NCBI RefSeq assembly: GCF_964340395.1
Contig: NC_135567.1
Coordinates: forward strand, 15,987,806-16,051,805
Direction of reading: 5' to 3'
Source of the DNA: Glandiceps talaboti
Lineage: Eukaryota; Hemichordata; Enteropneusta; Spengelidae
Length of the DNA: 64,000 nucleotides
The translations under genes were made by a program, and so were the position numbers. Below the pieces are notes generated by a model, which saw only the letters and a list, made by a program, of their open reading frames with translations, had not been told where the DNA came from and did not search any database. Positions 40,619-54,000 of the stretch are shown here, in pieces. Each line of letters begins with the position of its first letter. Position 1 is the first letter of the stretch.

Positions 40619-40718
40619 GTGGCTATAAATCGAGCCTGTATCTTTGCAATTGCCAACAGACCATTAAATGTCTGTAAACAGAGCTCTAATATTTTACAGA
40701 AATTTCAGACCCACGTAC

Positions 40719-41340
40719 ATGTTGCAATATCTGTACAAGACCTGTTACTGGCTTGTAGTACATTTTTACAATATCTGTACAAGACCTGTTACTGGCCTGT
40801 ACATGTTACAATATTTGTACAAGGCCTGCTGGCCTGTACATGTTACAATATCTGTACAAGGCCTGTTACTGGCCTGTACATGTTACAATATCTGCACAAG
40901 GTTTGTTACTGGCCTGTACATTGTATAATATCTGTACTTGACCTGTTACTGGCATGTACATGGTACAGTATTTGCGCAATGCCTGTTACTGGCCTGTACA
41001 TGTTACAATATATGTACAAGGCTTATTACTGGCCTGTACATTGTAGAGTATCTGTAAAAGGCCTGTTCTGGCCTGTATGTTACAATATCTGTAAAAGGCC
41101 AGTTACTGGCCTGTACATGTTACAATATCTGTACAAGGCCTGTTACTGGCCTGTACATGTTACAATATCTGTACAAGGCCTGTTACTGGCCTGTAAATGT
41201 TACAATATCTGTACAAGGCCTGTTACTGGCCTGTACATGCTACAATATCTGTACAAGGCCTGTTACTGGCATGTATATGTTACAATATCTGTACACGGCC
41301 TGTTACTGGCCCGAATATGTAACAATATCTGTACAAGGTG
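40719..41340. repeat. 40-bp minisatellite, about 15 copies
   Basis: Unit ACAATATCTGTACAAGGCCT plus GTTACTGGCCTGTACATGTT. It contains two TGTACA palindromes and AGGCC/GGCCT self-complementarity. The stop-free frame across it follows from the repeat. Confidence 0.95.
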
Positions 41341-41533
41341 TAGCTGTTCCCCCTGCCAAAGTGTGCACTTTTATGAATATAAGAACATGTAGGAGGCCAT
41401 TTAGAGGGAAAATATTTCAAACCATATATATTATTGAAAATTTTGTTCCAAAATAGTCTTCAAAATCCCAATCTTAATCTCCATACATTATTATATGCCT
41501 TATTGTCTACATTTTAATCTATAAAGAAATATT

Positions 41534-41746
<213 letters not shown>

Positions 41747-41810
41747 CTTTCTTACACTTTCTTTATTTGAGAGAATGCAACAACAGAGACTTATTCTGGT
41801 ACAAGGAATT

Positions 41811-41816
41811 TTTATT
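41811..41816 (-). terminator. Poly(A) signal of the giant repeat gene
   Basis: AATAAA on the minus strand about 195 bp after the stop; a second one is at 41762-41767. Confidence 0.55.
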
Positions 41817-42009
41817 CATGTACTTCGACCCATACTTCATACTACATACCCCTACCACTTCTTAAGACAATGAATCTCCACGATGCCTCCTGTAAAACTC
41901 AAACATGTTTCATTATCAATCTAAATTTCTCCTCAGAGTCCAACTCATCTAGAGTAAAATCTGATTGTTCCCTAATTATTTAAGTAAGTGACATTAATCA
42001 ACATATTTC

Positions 42010-45000
42010 TCAATCAATGTTTTCTGCCTGATCTGGTGGCGTTGGATTCAGTTGTGTAGTTGTTTTCTCACTAGCTGCAGTTGTTGAACATGAAGACCCA
42101 ACACACTGTGTAGTCTTTGGTGGGGCGACTGTTGTAGATGGTAAAGGAAGTGTTGTGTTTGGTGCATCTCTACAATTTTCAATCAAGGTATTCTCTCCCA
42201 AAGTAACTGTGAGACAAATGTCATTGTTATTTAAAGTGAGACAGATTTGCAGAGACTTGATCGGATCTGGTAGATTTTCTTCAGGAACGCAAATTTGACC
42301 CTCTCCACAAAATGGTGGACATTCTGGTGTAGCTGTTGGATCAAGTGTTGGACGTGTTATTTCAGTTGGGTCGAAGCAGAATAAATCAACAGGAGGAACT
42401 GGTCCAGGAGCATCATACATAAGGCAAAGTAATGTACCGTCTTTGATCAAACAGAGAGTTCCCATTGGAAAGTCGTCAAAGCAGACTTCTGCCTGATCTG
42501 GTGGTGTAGGATTCAGTTGTGTAGTTGTTTTCTCATTAGCTGCAGTTGTTGAAGACCCAACACACTCTGTAGTCTTTGGTGGTGAGACTGTTGTAGATGG
42601 TAAAGGAAGTGTTGGGTTTGGTGCATCTCTACAATTTTCAATCAATGTCTTGTCTTCTATAGTAACTGTGAGGCAAATGCCAGTGTTATTTAAAGTGAGA
42701 CAGATTTGCATAGAATTGCGTGGAGTTGGTAGATTTTCTTCAGGAACACAGATTTGACCCTCTCCACAAAATGGTGGACATTCTGGTATAGCTGTTGGAC
42801 CGAGTGTTGGACGTGTTATTTCAGTTGGGTCGAAGCAGAATAATTCAACAGGAGGAACTGGTCCAGGAGCATCATACAGAAGGCACAGTGTGGTACTGTC
42901 TTTGATCAAACAGAGAGTTCCCATTGGAAAGTCGTCGAAGCAGACTGCTGCCTGATCTGGTGGTGTAGGATTCAGTTGTGTAGTTGTTTTCTCGTGAGCT
43001 GCAGTTGTTGAACATGAAGACCCAACACACTGTGTAGTCTTTGGTGGTGCGACTGTTGTAGATGGTAAAGGAAGTGTTGAGTTTGGTGCATCCCTACAAT
43101 TTTCAATCAATGTCTTGTCTTCCATAGTAACTGTGAGGCAAATGCCAGTGTTATTTAACGTGAGACAGATTTGCAGAGAATTGAGTGGAGTTGGTAAATT
43201 TTCTTCAGGAATGCAAATTTGACCCTCTCCACAAAATGGTGGACATTCTGGTGTAGCTGTTGGATCGAGTGTTGGACGTGTTATTTCAGTTGGGTCGAAG
43301 CAGAATAATTCAACAGGAGGAATTGGTCCAGGAGCATAATACAGAAGGCACAGTAGTGTACCGTCTTTGATCAAACAGATAGTTCCCAGTGGGAAGTCGT
43401 CGAAGCAGACTTCTGCCTGATCTGGTGGTGTAGGATTCAGTTGTGTAGTTGTTTTCTCGTGAGCTGCAGTTGTTGAACATGAAGACCCAAGACACTCTGT
43501 AGTCTTTGGTGGGGAGACTGTTGTAGATGGTAAAGGAAGTGTTGACTTTGGTGCATCTCTACAATTTTCAATCAAGGTATTGTCTTCTATAGTAACAGTG
43601 AGACAAATGCCAGTGTTATTTAACGTGAAACAGATTTGCATAGAATTGAGTGGAGTTGGTAGATTTTCTTCAGAAACACAGATTTGACCCTCTCCACAAA
43701 ATGGTGGACATTCTGGTGTAGCTGTTGGACAGAGTGTTGGACGTTTTATTTCAGTTGGCTCGAAGCAGAACAATTCAATAGGAGGTAGTGGTCCAGGAGC
43801 ATAATACAGAAGGCACAATGTGGTACCGTCTTTGATCATACAGAGAGTTCCCATTGGAAAGTCATCAAAGCAGACTTCTGTCTGATCTGGTGGTGTAGGA
43901 TTCAGTTGTGTGGTTGTTTTCTCGTGAGCTGCAGTTGTTGAACATGAAGACCCAACACACTGTGTAGTCTTTGGTGGGGCGACTGTTGTAGATGGTAAAG
44001 GAAGTGTTGTGTTTGGTGCATCTCTACAATTTACAATCAAGGTATTCTCTCCCAAAGTAACTGTGAGACAAACGTCATTGTTATTTAAAGTGAGACAGAT
44101 TTGCAGAGACTTGATCGGATCTGGTAGATTTTCTTCAGGAACACAAATTTGACCCTCTCCACAAAATGGTGGACATTCTGGTGTAGCTGTTGGATCGAGT
44201 GTTGGACGTGTTATTTCAGTTGGGTCGAAGCAGAATAATTCAACAGGAGGAAGTGGTCCAGGAGCATCATACACAAGGCACAGTAGTGTACCGTCTTTGA
44301 TCAAACAGATAGTTCCCAGTGGGAAGTCGTCGAAGCAGACTTCTGCCTGATCTGGTGGTGTAGGATTCAGTTGTGTAGTTGTTTTCTCGTTAGCTGCAGT
44401 TGTTGAACATGAAGACCCAAGACACTCTGTAGTCTTTGGTGGGGAGACTGTTGTAGATGGTAAAGGAAGTGTTGAGTTTGGTGCATCTCTACAATTTTCA
44501 ATCAAGGTATTGTCTTCTATAGTAACAGTGAGACAAATGCCAGTGTTATTTAACGTGAGACAGATTTGCATAGAATTGAGTGGAGTTGGTAGATTTTCTT
44601 CAGAAACACAGATTTGACCCTCTCCACAAAATGGTGGACATTCTGGTGTAGCTGTTGGACCGAGTGTTGGACGTTTTATTTCAGTTGGCTCGAAGCAGAA
44701 CAATTCAATAGGAGGTAGTGGTCCAGGAGCATAATACAGAAGGCACAATGTGGTACCGTCTTTGATCAAACAGAGAGTTCCCATTGGAAAGTCATCAAAG
44801 CAGACTTCTGCCTGATCTGGTGGTGTAGGATTCAGTTGTGTAGTTGTTTTCTCGTGAGCTGCAGTTGTTGAACATGAAGACCCAACACACTGTGTAGTCT
44901 TTGGTGGGGCGACTGTTGTAGATGGTAAAGGAAGTGTTGTGTTTGGTGCATCTCTACAATTTACAATCAAGGTATTCTCTCCCAAAGTAACTGTGAGACA

Positions 45001-48000
45001 AATGTCATTGTTATTTAAAGTGAGACAGATTTGCAGAGACTTGATCGGATCTGGTAGATTTTCGTCAGGAATGCAAATTTGACCCTCTCCACAAAATGGT
45101 GGACATTCTGTTGTAGCTGTTGGACCGAGTGTTGGACGTGTTATTTCAGTTGGGTCGAAGCAGAATAATTCAATAGGAGGAAGTGGTCCAGGGGCATAAT
45201 ACAGAAGGCACAGTGTGGTACTGTCTTTGATCAAACAGAGAGTTCCCATTGGAAAGTCGTCGAAGCAGACTTCTGCCTGATCTGGTGGTGTAGGATTCAG
45301 TTGTGTAGTTGTTTTCTCATGAGCTGCAGTTGTTGAACATGAAGACCCAACACACTGTGTAGTCTTTGGTGGGGTGACTGTTGTAGATGGTACAGGAAGT
45401 GTTGAGTTTGGTGCATCTCTACAACTTACAATCAAGGTATTCTCTCCCAAAGTAACTGTGAGACAAACGTCATTGTTATTTAAAGTGAGACAGATTTGCA
45501 GAGACTTGATCGGATCTGGTAGATTTTCTTCAGGAACACAAATTTGACCCTCTCCACAAAATGGTGGACATTCTGGTGTAGCTGTTGGATCGAGTGTTGG
45601 ACGTGTTATTTCAGTTGGGTCGAAGCAGAATAATTCAACTGGAGGAATTGGTCCAGGAGCATCATACACAAGGCACAGTAGTGTACCGTCTTTGATCAAA
45701 CAGACAGTTCCCAGTGGGAAGTCGTCGAAGCAGACTTCTGCCTGATCTGGTGGTGTAGGATTCAGTTGTGTAGTTGTTTTCTCGTTAGCTGCAGTTGTTG
45801 AACATGAAGACCCAACACACTCTGTAGTCTTTGGTGGGGTGACTGTTGTAAATGGTAAAGGAAGTGTTGGGATTGGTGCATCTCTACAATTTTCAATCAA
45901 TGTCTTGTCTTCTATAGTAACTGTGAGGCAAATGCCAGTGTTATTTAACGTGAGACAGATTTGCATAGAATTGAGTGGAGTTGGTAGATTTTCTTCAGGA
46001 ACACAGATTTGACCCTCTCCACAAAATGGTGGACATTCTGGTGTAGCTGTTGGATCGAGTGTTGGACGTGTTATTTCAGTTGGGTCGAAGCAGAACAATT
46101 CAATAGGAGGAACTGGTCCAGGAGCATAATACAGAAAGCACAGTGTGGTACCGTCTTTGATCAAACAGAGAGTTCCCATAGGAAAGTCGTCGAAGCAGAC
46201 TTCTGCCTGATCTGGTGGTGTAGGATTCAGTTGTGTAGTTGTTTTGTCGTTAGCTGCAGTTGTTGAACATGAAGACCCAACACACTCTGTAGTCTTTGGT
46301 GGGGAGACTGTTGTAGATGGTAAAGGAAGTGTTGACTTTGGTGCATCTCTACAATTTTCAATCAAGGTATTGTCTTCTATAGTAACAGTGAGACAAATGC
46401 CAGTGTTATTTAACTTGAGACAGATTTGCAGAGAATTGAGTGGAGTTGGTAGAACTTCTTCAGGAACACAGATTTGACCCTCTCCACAAAATGGTGGACA
46501 TTCTGGTGTAGCTGTTGGATCGAGTGTTGGACGTGTTATTTCAGTTGGGTCGAAGCAGAATAATTCAACAGGAGGAATTGGTCCAGGAGCATCATACACA
46601 AGGCACAGTAGTGTACCGTCTTTGATCAAACAGATAGTTCCCAGTGGGAAGTCGTCGAAGCAGACTTCTGCCTGATCTGGTGATGTAGGATTCAGTTGTG
46701 TAGTTGTTTTGTCGTTAGCTGCAGTTGTTGAACATGAAGACCCAACACACTCTGTAGTCTTTGGTGGGGAGACTGTTGTAGATGGTAAAGGAAGTGTTGA
46801 GTTTGGTGCATCTCTACAATTTTCAATCAAGGTATTGTCTTCTATAGTAACAGTGAGACAAATGCCAGTGTTATTTAACGTGAGACAGATTTGCATAGAA
46901 TTGAGTGGAGTTGGTAGATTTTCTTCAGAAACACAGATTTGACCCTCTCCACAAAATGGTGGACATTCTGGTGTAGCTGTTGGATCGAGTGTTGGACGTG
47001 TTATTTCAGTTGGGTCGAAGCAGAATAATTCAACAGGAGGAATTGGTCCAGGAGCATCATACACAAGGCACAGAAGTGTACCGTCTTTGATCAAACAGAT
47101 AGTTCCCAGTGGGAAGTCGTCGAAGCAGACTTCTGCCTGATCTGGTGATGTAGGATTCAGTTGTGTAGTTGTTTTCTCGTTAGCTGCAGTTGTTGAACAT
47201 GAAGACCCAACACACTCTGTAGTCTTTGGTGGGGAGACTGTTGTAGATGGTAAAGGAAGTGTTGAGTTTGGTGCATCTCTACAATTTTCAATCAAGGTAT
47301 TGTCTTCTATAGTAACAGTGAGACAAATGCCAGTGTTATTTAACGTGAGACAGATTTGCATAGAATTGAGTGGAGTTGGTAGATTTTCTTCAGAAACACA
47401 GATTTGACCTTCTCCACAAAATGGTGGACATTCTGTTGTAGCTGTTGGACCGAGTGTTGGACGTTTTATTTCAGTTGGGTCGAAGCAGAACAATTCAATA
47501 GGAGGTAGTGGTCCAGGAGCATAATACAGAAGGCACAATGTGGTACCGTCTTTGATCATACAGAGAGTTCCCATTGGAAAGTCATCAAAGCAGACTTCTG
47601 CCTGATCTGGTGGTGTAGGATTCAGTTGTGTAGTTGTTTTCTCGTGAGCTGCAGTTGTTGAACATGAAGACCCAACACACTGTGTAGTCTTTGGTGGGGC
47701 GACTGTTGTAGATGGTAAAGGAAGTGTTGTGTTTGGTGCATCTCTACAATTTACAATCAAGGTATTCTCTCCCAAAGTAACAGTGAGACAAATGACATTG
47801 TTATTTAAAGTGAGACAGATTTGCAGAGACTTGATCGGATCTGGTAGATTTTCTTCAGGAATGCAAATTTGACCCTCTCCACAAAATGGTGGACATTCTG
47901 GTGTAGCTGTTGGATCGAGTGTTGGACGTGTTATTTCAGTTGGGTCGAAGCAGTATAAGTCAATAGGAGGTATTGGTCCAGGAGCATCATACACAAGGCA

Positions 48001-51000
48001 CAGTAGTGTACCATCTTTTATAAAACAGACAGTTCCCAGTGGGAAGTCGTCGAAGCAGACTTCTGCCTGATCTGGTGGTGTAGGATTCAGTTGTGTAGTT
48101 GTTTTGTCGTTAGCTGCAGTTGTTGAACATGAAGACCCAAGACACTCTGTAGTCTTTGGTGGGGAGACTGTTGTAGATGGTAAAGGAAGTGTTGACTTTG
48201 GTGCATCTCTACAATTTTCAATCAAGGTATTGTCTTCTATAGTAACAGTGAGACAAATGCCAGTGTTATTTAACGTGAGACATATTTGCAGAGAATTGAG
48301 TGGAGTTGGTAGATTTTCTTCAGGAACACAGATTTGACCCTCTCCACAAAATGGTGGACATTCTGGTGTCGCTGTTGGACCGTGTGTTGGACGCGTTATT
48401 TCAGTTGGGTCGAAGCACAACAATTCAATAGGAGGAACTGGTCCAGGAGCATAATACAGAAGGCAAAGTGTGGTACCGTCTTTGATCAAACAGATAGTTC
48501 CCAGTGGGAAGTCGTCGAAGCAGACTTCTGCCTGATCTGGTGGTGTAGGATTCAGTTGTGTAGTTGTTTTCTCCCTAGTTGCAGTTGTTGAACATAAAGA
48601 CCCAAGACACTCTGTAGTCTTTGGTGGGGAGACTGTTGTAGATGGTAAAGGAAGTGTTGAGTTTGGTGCATCTCTACAATTTTCAATCAAGGTATTCTCT
48701 CCCAAAGTAACAGTGAGACAAATGTCATTGTTATTTAAAGTGAGACAGATTTGCAAAGACTTGATCGGATCTGGTAGATTTTCTTCAGGAATGCAAATTT
48801 GACCCTCTCCACAAAATGGTGGACATTCTGGTGTAGCTGTTGGATCGAGTGTTGGACGTGTTATTTCAGTTGGGTCGAAGCAGAATAAGTCAATAGGAGG
48901 TATTGGTCCAGGAGCATCATACACAAGGCACAGTAGTGTGCCGTCTTTTATCAAACAGACAGTTCCCAGTGGGAAGTCGTCGAAGCAGACCTCTGCCTGA
49001 TCTGGTGGTGTAGGATTCAGTTGTGTAGTTGTTTTGTCGTTAGCTGCAGTTGTTGAACATGAAGACCCAAGACACTCTGTAGTCTTTGGTGGGGAGACTG
49101 TTGTAGATGGTAAAGGAAGTGTTGAGTTTGGTGCATCTCTACAATTTTCAATCAAGGTATTGTCTTCTATAGTAACAGTGAGACAAATGCCAGTGTTATT
49201 TAACGTGAGACATATTTGCATAGAATTGAGTGGAGTTGGTAGATTTTCTTCAGGAACACAGATTTGACCCTCTCCACAAAATGGTGGACATTCTGGTGTC
49301 GCTGTTGGACCGTGTGTTGGACGCGTTATTTCAGTTGGGTCGAAGCACAACAATTCAATAGGAGGAACTGGTCCAGGAGCATAATACAGAAGGCAAAGTG
49401 TGGTACCGTCTTTGATCAAACAGAGAGTTCCCATTGGAAAGTCGTCGAAGCAGACTTCTGCCTGATCTGGTGGTGTAGGATTCAGTTGTGTAGTTGTTTT
49501 CTCCCTAGTTGCAGTTGTTGAACATAAAGACCCAAGACACTCTGTAGTCTTTGGTGGGGAGACTGTTGTAGATGGTAAAGGAAGTGTTGAGTTTGGTGCA
49601 TCTCTACAATTTACAATCAAGGTATTCTCTCCCAAAGTAACAGTGAGACAAATGTCATTGTTATTTAAAGTGAGACAGATTTGCAGAGACTTGATCGGAT
49701 CTGGTAGATTTTCTTTAGGAACGCAAATTTGACCCTCTCCACAAAATGGTGGACATTCTGGTGTAGTTGTTGGACTGAGTGTTGGACGTGTTATTTCAGT
49801 TGGGTCGAAGCAGAATAAGTCAACAGGAGGAACTGGTCCAGGAGCATCATACACAAGGCACAGTAGTGTACTATCTTTTATAAAACAAACAGTTCCCAGT
49901 GGGAAGTCGTCGAAGCAGACTTCTGCCTGATCTGGTGGTGTAGGATTCAGTTGTGTAGTTGTTTTGTCGTTAGCTGCAGTTGTTGAACATGAAGACCCAA
50001 GACACTCTGTAGTCTTTGGTGGGGAGACCGTTGTAGATGGTAAAGGAAGTGTTGACTTTGGTGCATCTCTACAATTTTCAATCAAGGTATTGTCTTCTAT
50101 AGTAACAGTGAGACAAATGCCAGTGTTATTTAACGTGAGACATATTTGCAGAGAATTGAGTGGAGTTGGTAGATTTTCTTCAGGAACACAGATTTGACCC
50201 TCTCCACAAAATGGTGGACATTCTGGTGTCGCTGTTGGACCGTGTGTTGGACGCGTTATTTCAGTTGGGTCGAAGCACAACAATTCAATAGGAGGAACTG
50301 GTCCAGGAGCATAATACAGAAGGCAAAGTGTGGTACCGTCTTTGATCAAACAGATAGTTCCCAGTGGGAAGTCGTCGAAGCAGACTTCTGCCTGATCTGG
50401 TGGTGTAGGATTCAGTTGTGTAGTTGTTTTCTCCCTAGTTGCAGTTGTTGAACATAAAGACCCAAGACACTCTGTAGTCTTTGGTGGGGAGACTGTTGTA
50501 GATGGTAAAGGAAGTGTTGAGTTTGGTGCATCTCTACAATTTTCAATCAAGGTATTCTCTCCCAAAGTAACAGTGAGACAAATGTCATTGTTATTTAAAG
50601 TGAGACAGATTTGCAAAGACTTGATCGGATCTGGTAGATTTTCTTCAGGAATGCAAATTTGACCCTCTCCACAAAATGGTGGACATTCTGGTGTAGCTGT
50701 TGGATCGAGTGTTGGACGTGTTATTTCAGTTGGGTCGAAGCAGAATAAGTCAATAGGAGGTATTGGTCCAGGAGCATCATACACAAGGCACAGTAGTGTA
50801 CCGTCTTTGATCAAACAGACAGTTCCCAGTGGGAAGTCGTCGAAGCAGACCTCTGCCTGATCTGGTGGTGTAGGATTCAGTTGTGTAGTTGTTTTGTCGT
50901 TAGCTGCAGTTGTTGAACATGAAGACCCAAGACACTCTGTAGTCTTTGGTGGGGAGACTGTTGTAGATGGTAAAGGAAGTGTTGAGTTTGGTGCATCTCT

Positions 51001-54000
51001 ACAATTTTCAATCAAGGTATTGTCTTCTATAGTAACAGTGAGACAAATGCCAGTGTTATTTAACGTGAGACATATTTGCATAGAATTGAGTGGAGTTGGT
51101 AGATTTTCTTCAGGAACACAGATTTGACCCTCTCCACAAAATGGTGGACATTCTGGTGTCGCTGTTGGACCGTGTGTTGGACGCGTTATTTCAGTTGGGT
51201 CGAAGCACAACAATTCAATAGGAGGAACTGGTCCAGGAGCATAATACAGAAGGCAAAGTGTGGTACCGTCTTTGATCAAACAGAGAGTTCCCATTGGAAA
51301 GTCGTCGAAGCAGACTTCTGCCTGATCTGGTGGTGTAGGATTCAGTTGTGTAGTTGTTTTCTCCCTAGTTGCAGTTGTTGAACATGAAGACCCAACACAC
51401 TCTGTAGTCTTTGGTGGGGAGACTGTTGTAGATGGTAAAGGAAGTGTTGCATTGGGTACACGTCTACAATTTTCAATCAAGGTATTCTCTCCCAAAGTAA
51501 CTGTGAGACAAATGTCATTGTTATTTAAAGTGAGACAGATTTGCAGAGACTTGATCGGATCTGGTAGATTTTCTTCAGGAATGCAAATTTGACCCTCTCC
51601 ACAAAATGGTGGACATTCTTGTGTAGCTGTTGGATCGAGTGTTGGACGTGTTATTTCAGTTGGGTCGAAGCAGAATAAATCAACAGGAGGAACTGGTCCA
51701 GGATAATCATACACAAGGCACAGTAGTGTACCGTCTTTGATCAAACAGATAGTTCCCAGTGGGAAGTCGTCGAAGCAGACCTCTGCCTGATCTGGTGGTG
51801 TAGGATTCAGTTGTGTAGTTGTTTTGTCGTTAGCTGCAGTTGTTGAACATGAAGACCCAAGACACTCTGTAGTCTTTGGTGGGGAGACTGTTGTAGATGG
51901 TAAAGGAAGTGTTGAGTTTGGTGCATCTCTACAATTTTCAATCAAGGTATTGTCTTCTATAGTAACAGTGAGACAAATGCCAGTGTTATTTAACGTGAGA
52001 CATATTTGCATAGAATTGAGTGGAGTTGGTAGATTTTCTTCAGGAACACAGATTTGACCCTCTCCACAAAATGGTGGACATTCTGGTGTCGCTGTTGGAC
52101 CGTGTGTTGGACGCGTTATTTCAGTTGGGTCGAAGCACAACAATTCAATAGGAGGAACTGGTCCAGGAGCATAATACAGAAGGCAAAGTGTGGTACCGTC
52201 TTTGATCAAACAGAGAGTTCCCATTGGAAAGTCGTCGAAGCAGACTTCTGCCTGATCTGGTGGTGTAGGATTCAGTTGTGTAGTTGTTTTCTCCCTAGTT
52301 GCAGTTGTTGAACATAAAGACCCAAGACACTCTGTAGTCTTTGGTGGGGAGACTGTTGTAGATGGTAAAGGAAGTGTTGAGTTTGGTGCATCTCTACAAT
52401 TTACAATCAAGGTATTCTCTCCCAAAGTAACAGTGAGACAAATGTCATTGTTATTTAAAGTGAGACAGATTTGCAGAGACTTGATCGGATCTGGTAGATT
52501 TTCTTCAGGAATGCAAATTTGACCCTCTCCACAAAATGGTGGACATTCTGGTGTATCTGTTGGATCGAGTGTTGGACGTGTTATTTCAGTTGGGTCGAAG
52601 CAGAATAAGTCAATAGGAGGTATTGGTCCAGGAGCATCATACACAAGGCACAGTAGTGTACCGTCTTTTATCAAACAGACAGTTCCCAGTGGGAAGTCGT
52701 CGAAGCAGACTTCTGCCTGATCTGGTGGTGTAGGATTCAGTTGTGTAGTTGTTTTGTCGTTAGCTGCAGTTGTTGAACATGAAGACCCAAGACACTCTGT
52801 AGTCTTTGGTGGGGAGACTGTTGTAGATGGTAAAGGAAGTGTTGAGTTTGGTGCATCTCTACAATTTTCAATCAAGGTATTCTCTCCCAAAGTAACAGTG
52901 AGACAAATGCCAGTGTTATTTAATGTGAGACATATTTGCAGAGAATTGAGTGGAGTTGGTAGATTTTCTTCAGGAACACAGATTTGATCCTCTCCACAAA
53001 ATGGTGGACATTCTGGTGTCGCTGTTGGACAGAGTGTTGGACGCCTTATTTCAGTTGGGTCGAAGCACAACAATTCAATAGGAGGAACTGGTCCAGGAGC
53101 ATAATACAGAAGGCAAAGTGTGGTACCGTCTTTGATCAAACAGACAGTTCCCAGTGGGAATTCGTCGAAGCAGACTTCTGCCTGATCTGGTGGTGTAGGA
53201 TTCAGTTGTGTAGTTGTTTTCTCCCTAGTTGCAGTTGTTGAACATGAAGACCCAACACACTCTGTAGTCTTTGGTGGGGAGACTGTTGTAGATGGTAAAG
53301 GAAGTGTTGCATTGGGTACACGTCTACAATTTTCAATCAAGGTATTCTCTCCCAAAGTAACTGTGAGACAAATGTCATTGTTATTTAAAGTGAGACAGAT
53401 TTGCAGAGACTTGATCGGATCTGGTAGATTTTCTTCAGGAATGCAAATTTGACCCTCTCCACAAAATGGTGGACATTCTGGTGTAGCTGTTGGATCGAGT
53501 GTTGGACGTGTTATTTCAGTTGGGTCGAAGCAGAATAAATCAACAGGAGGAACTGGTCCAGGATAATCATACACAAGGCACAGTAGTGTACCGTCTTTGA
53601 TCAAACAGATAGTTCCCAGTGGGAAGTCGTCGAAGCAGACTTCTGCCTGATCTGGTGGTGTAGGATTCAGTTGTGTAGTTGTTTTCTCATTAGCTGCAGT
53701 TGTTGAACATGCAGACCCAACACACTCTGTAGTCTTTGGTGGGGAGACTGTAGATGGTAAAGGAAGTGTTGAGTTTGGTGCATCTCTACAATTTTCAATC
53801 AATGTCTTGTCTTCTATAGTAACTGTGAGGCAAATGCCAGTGTTATTTAACGTGAGACAGATTTGCAGAGAATTGAGTGGAGTTGGTAGATTTTCTTCAG
53901 GAACACAGATTTGACCCTCTCCACAAAATGGTGGACATTCTGGTGTAGCTGTTGGAGCGAGTGTTGGACGTGTTATTTCAGTTGGGTCGAAGCAGAACAA

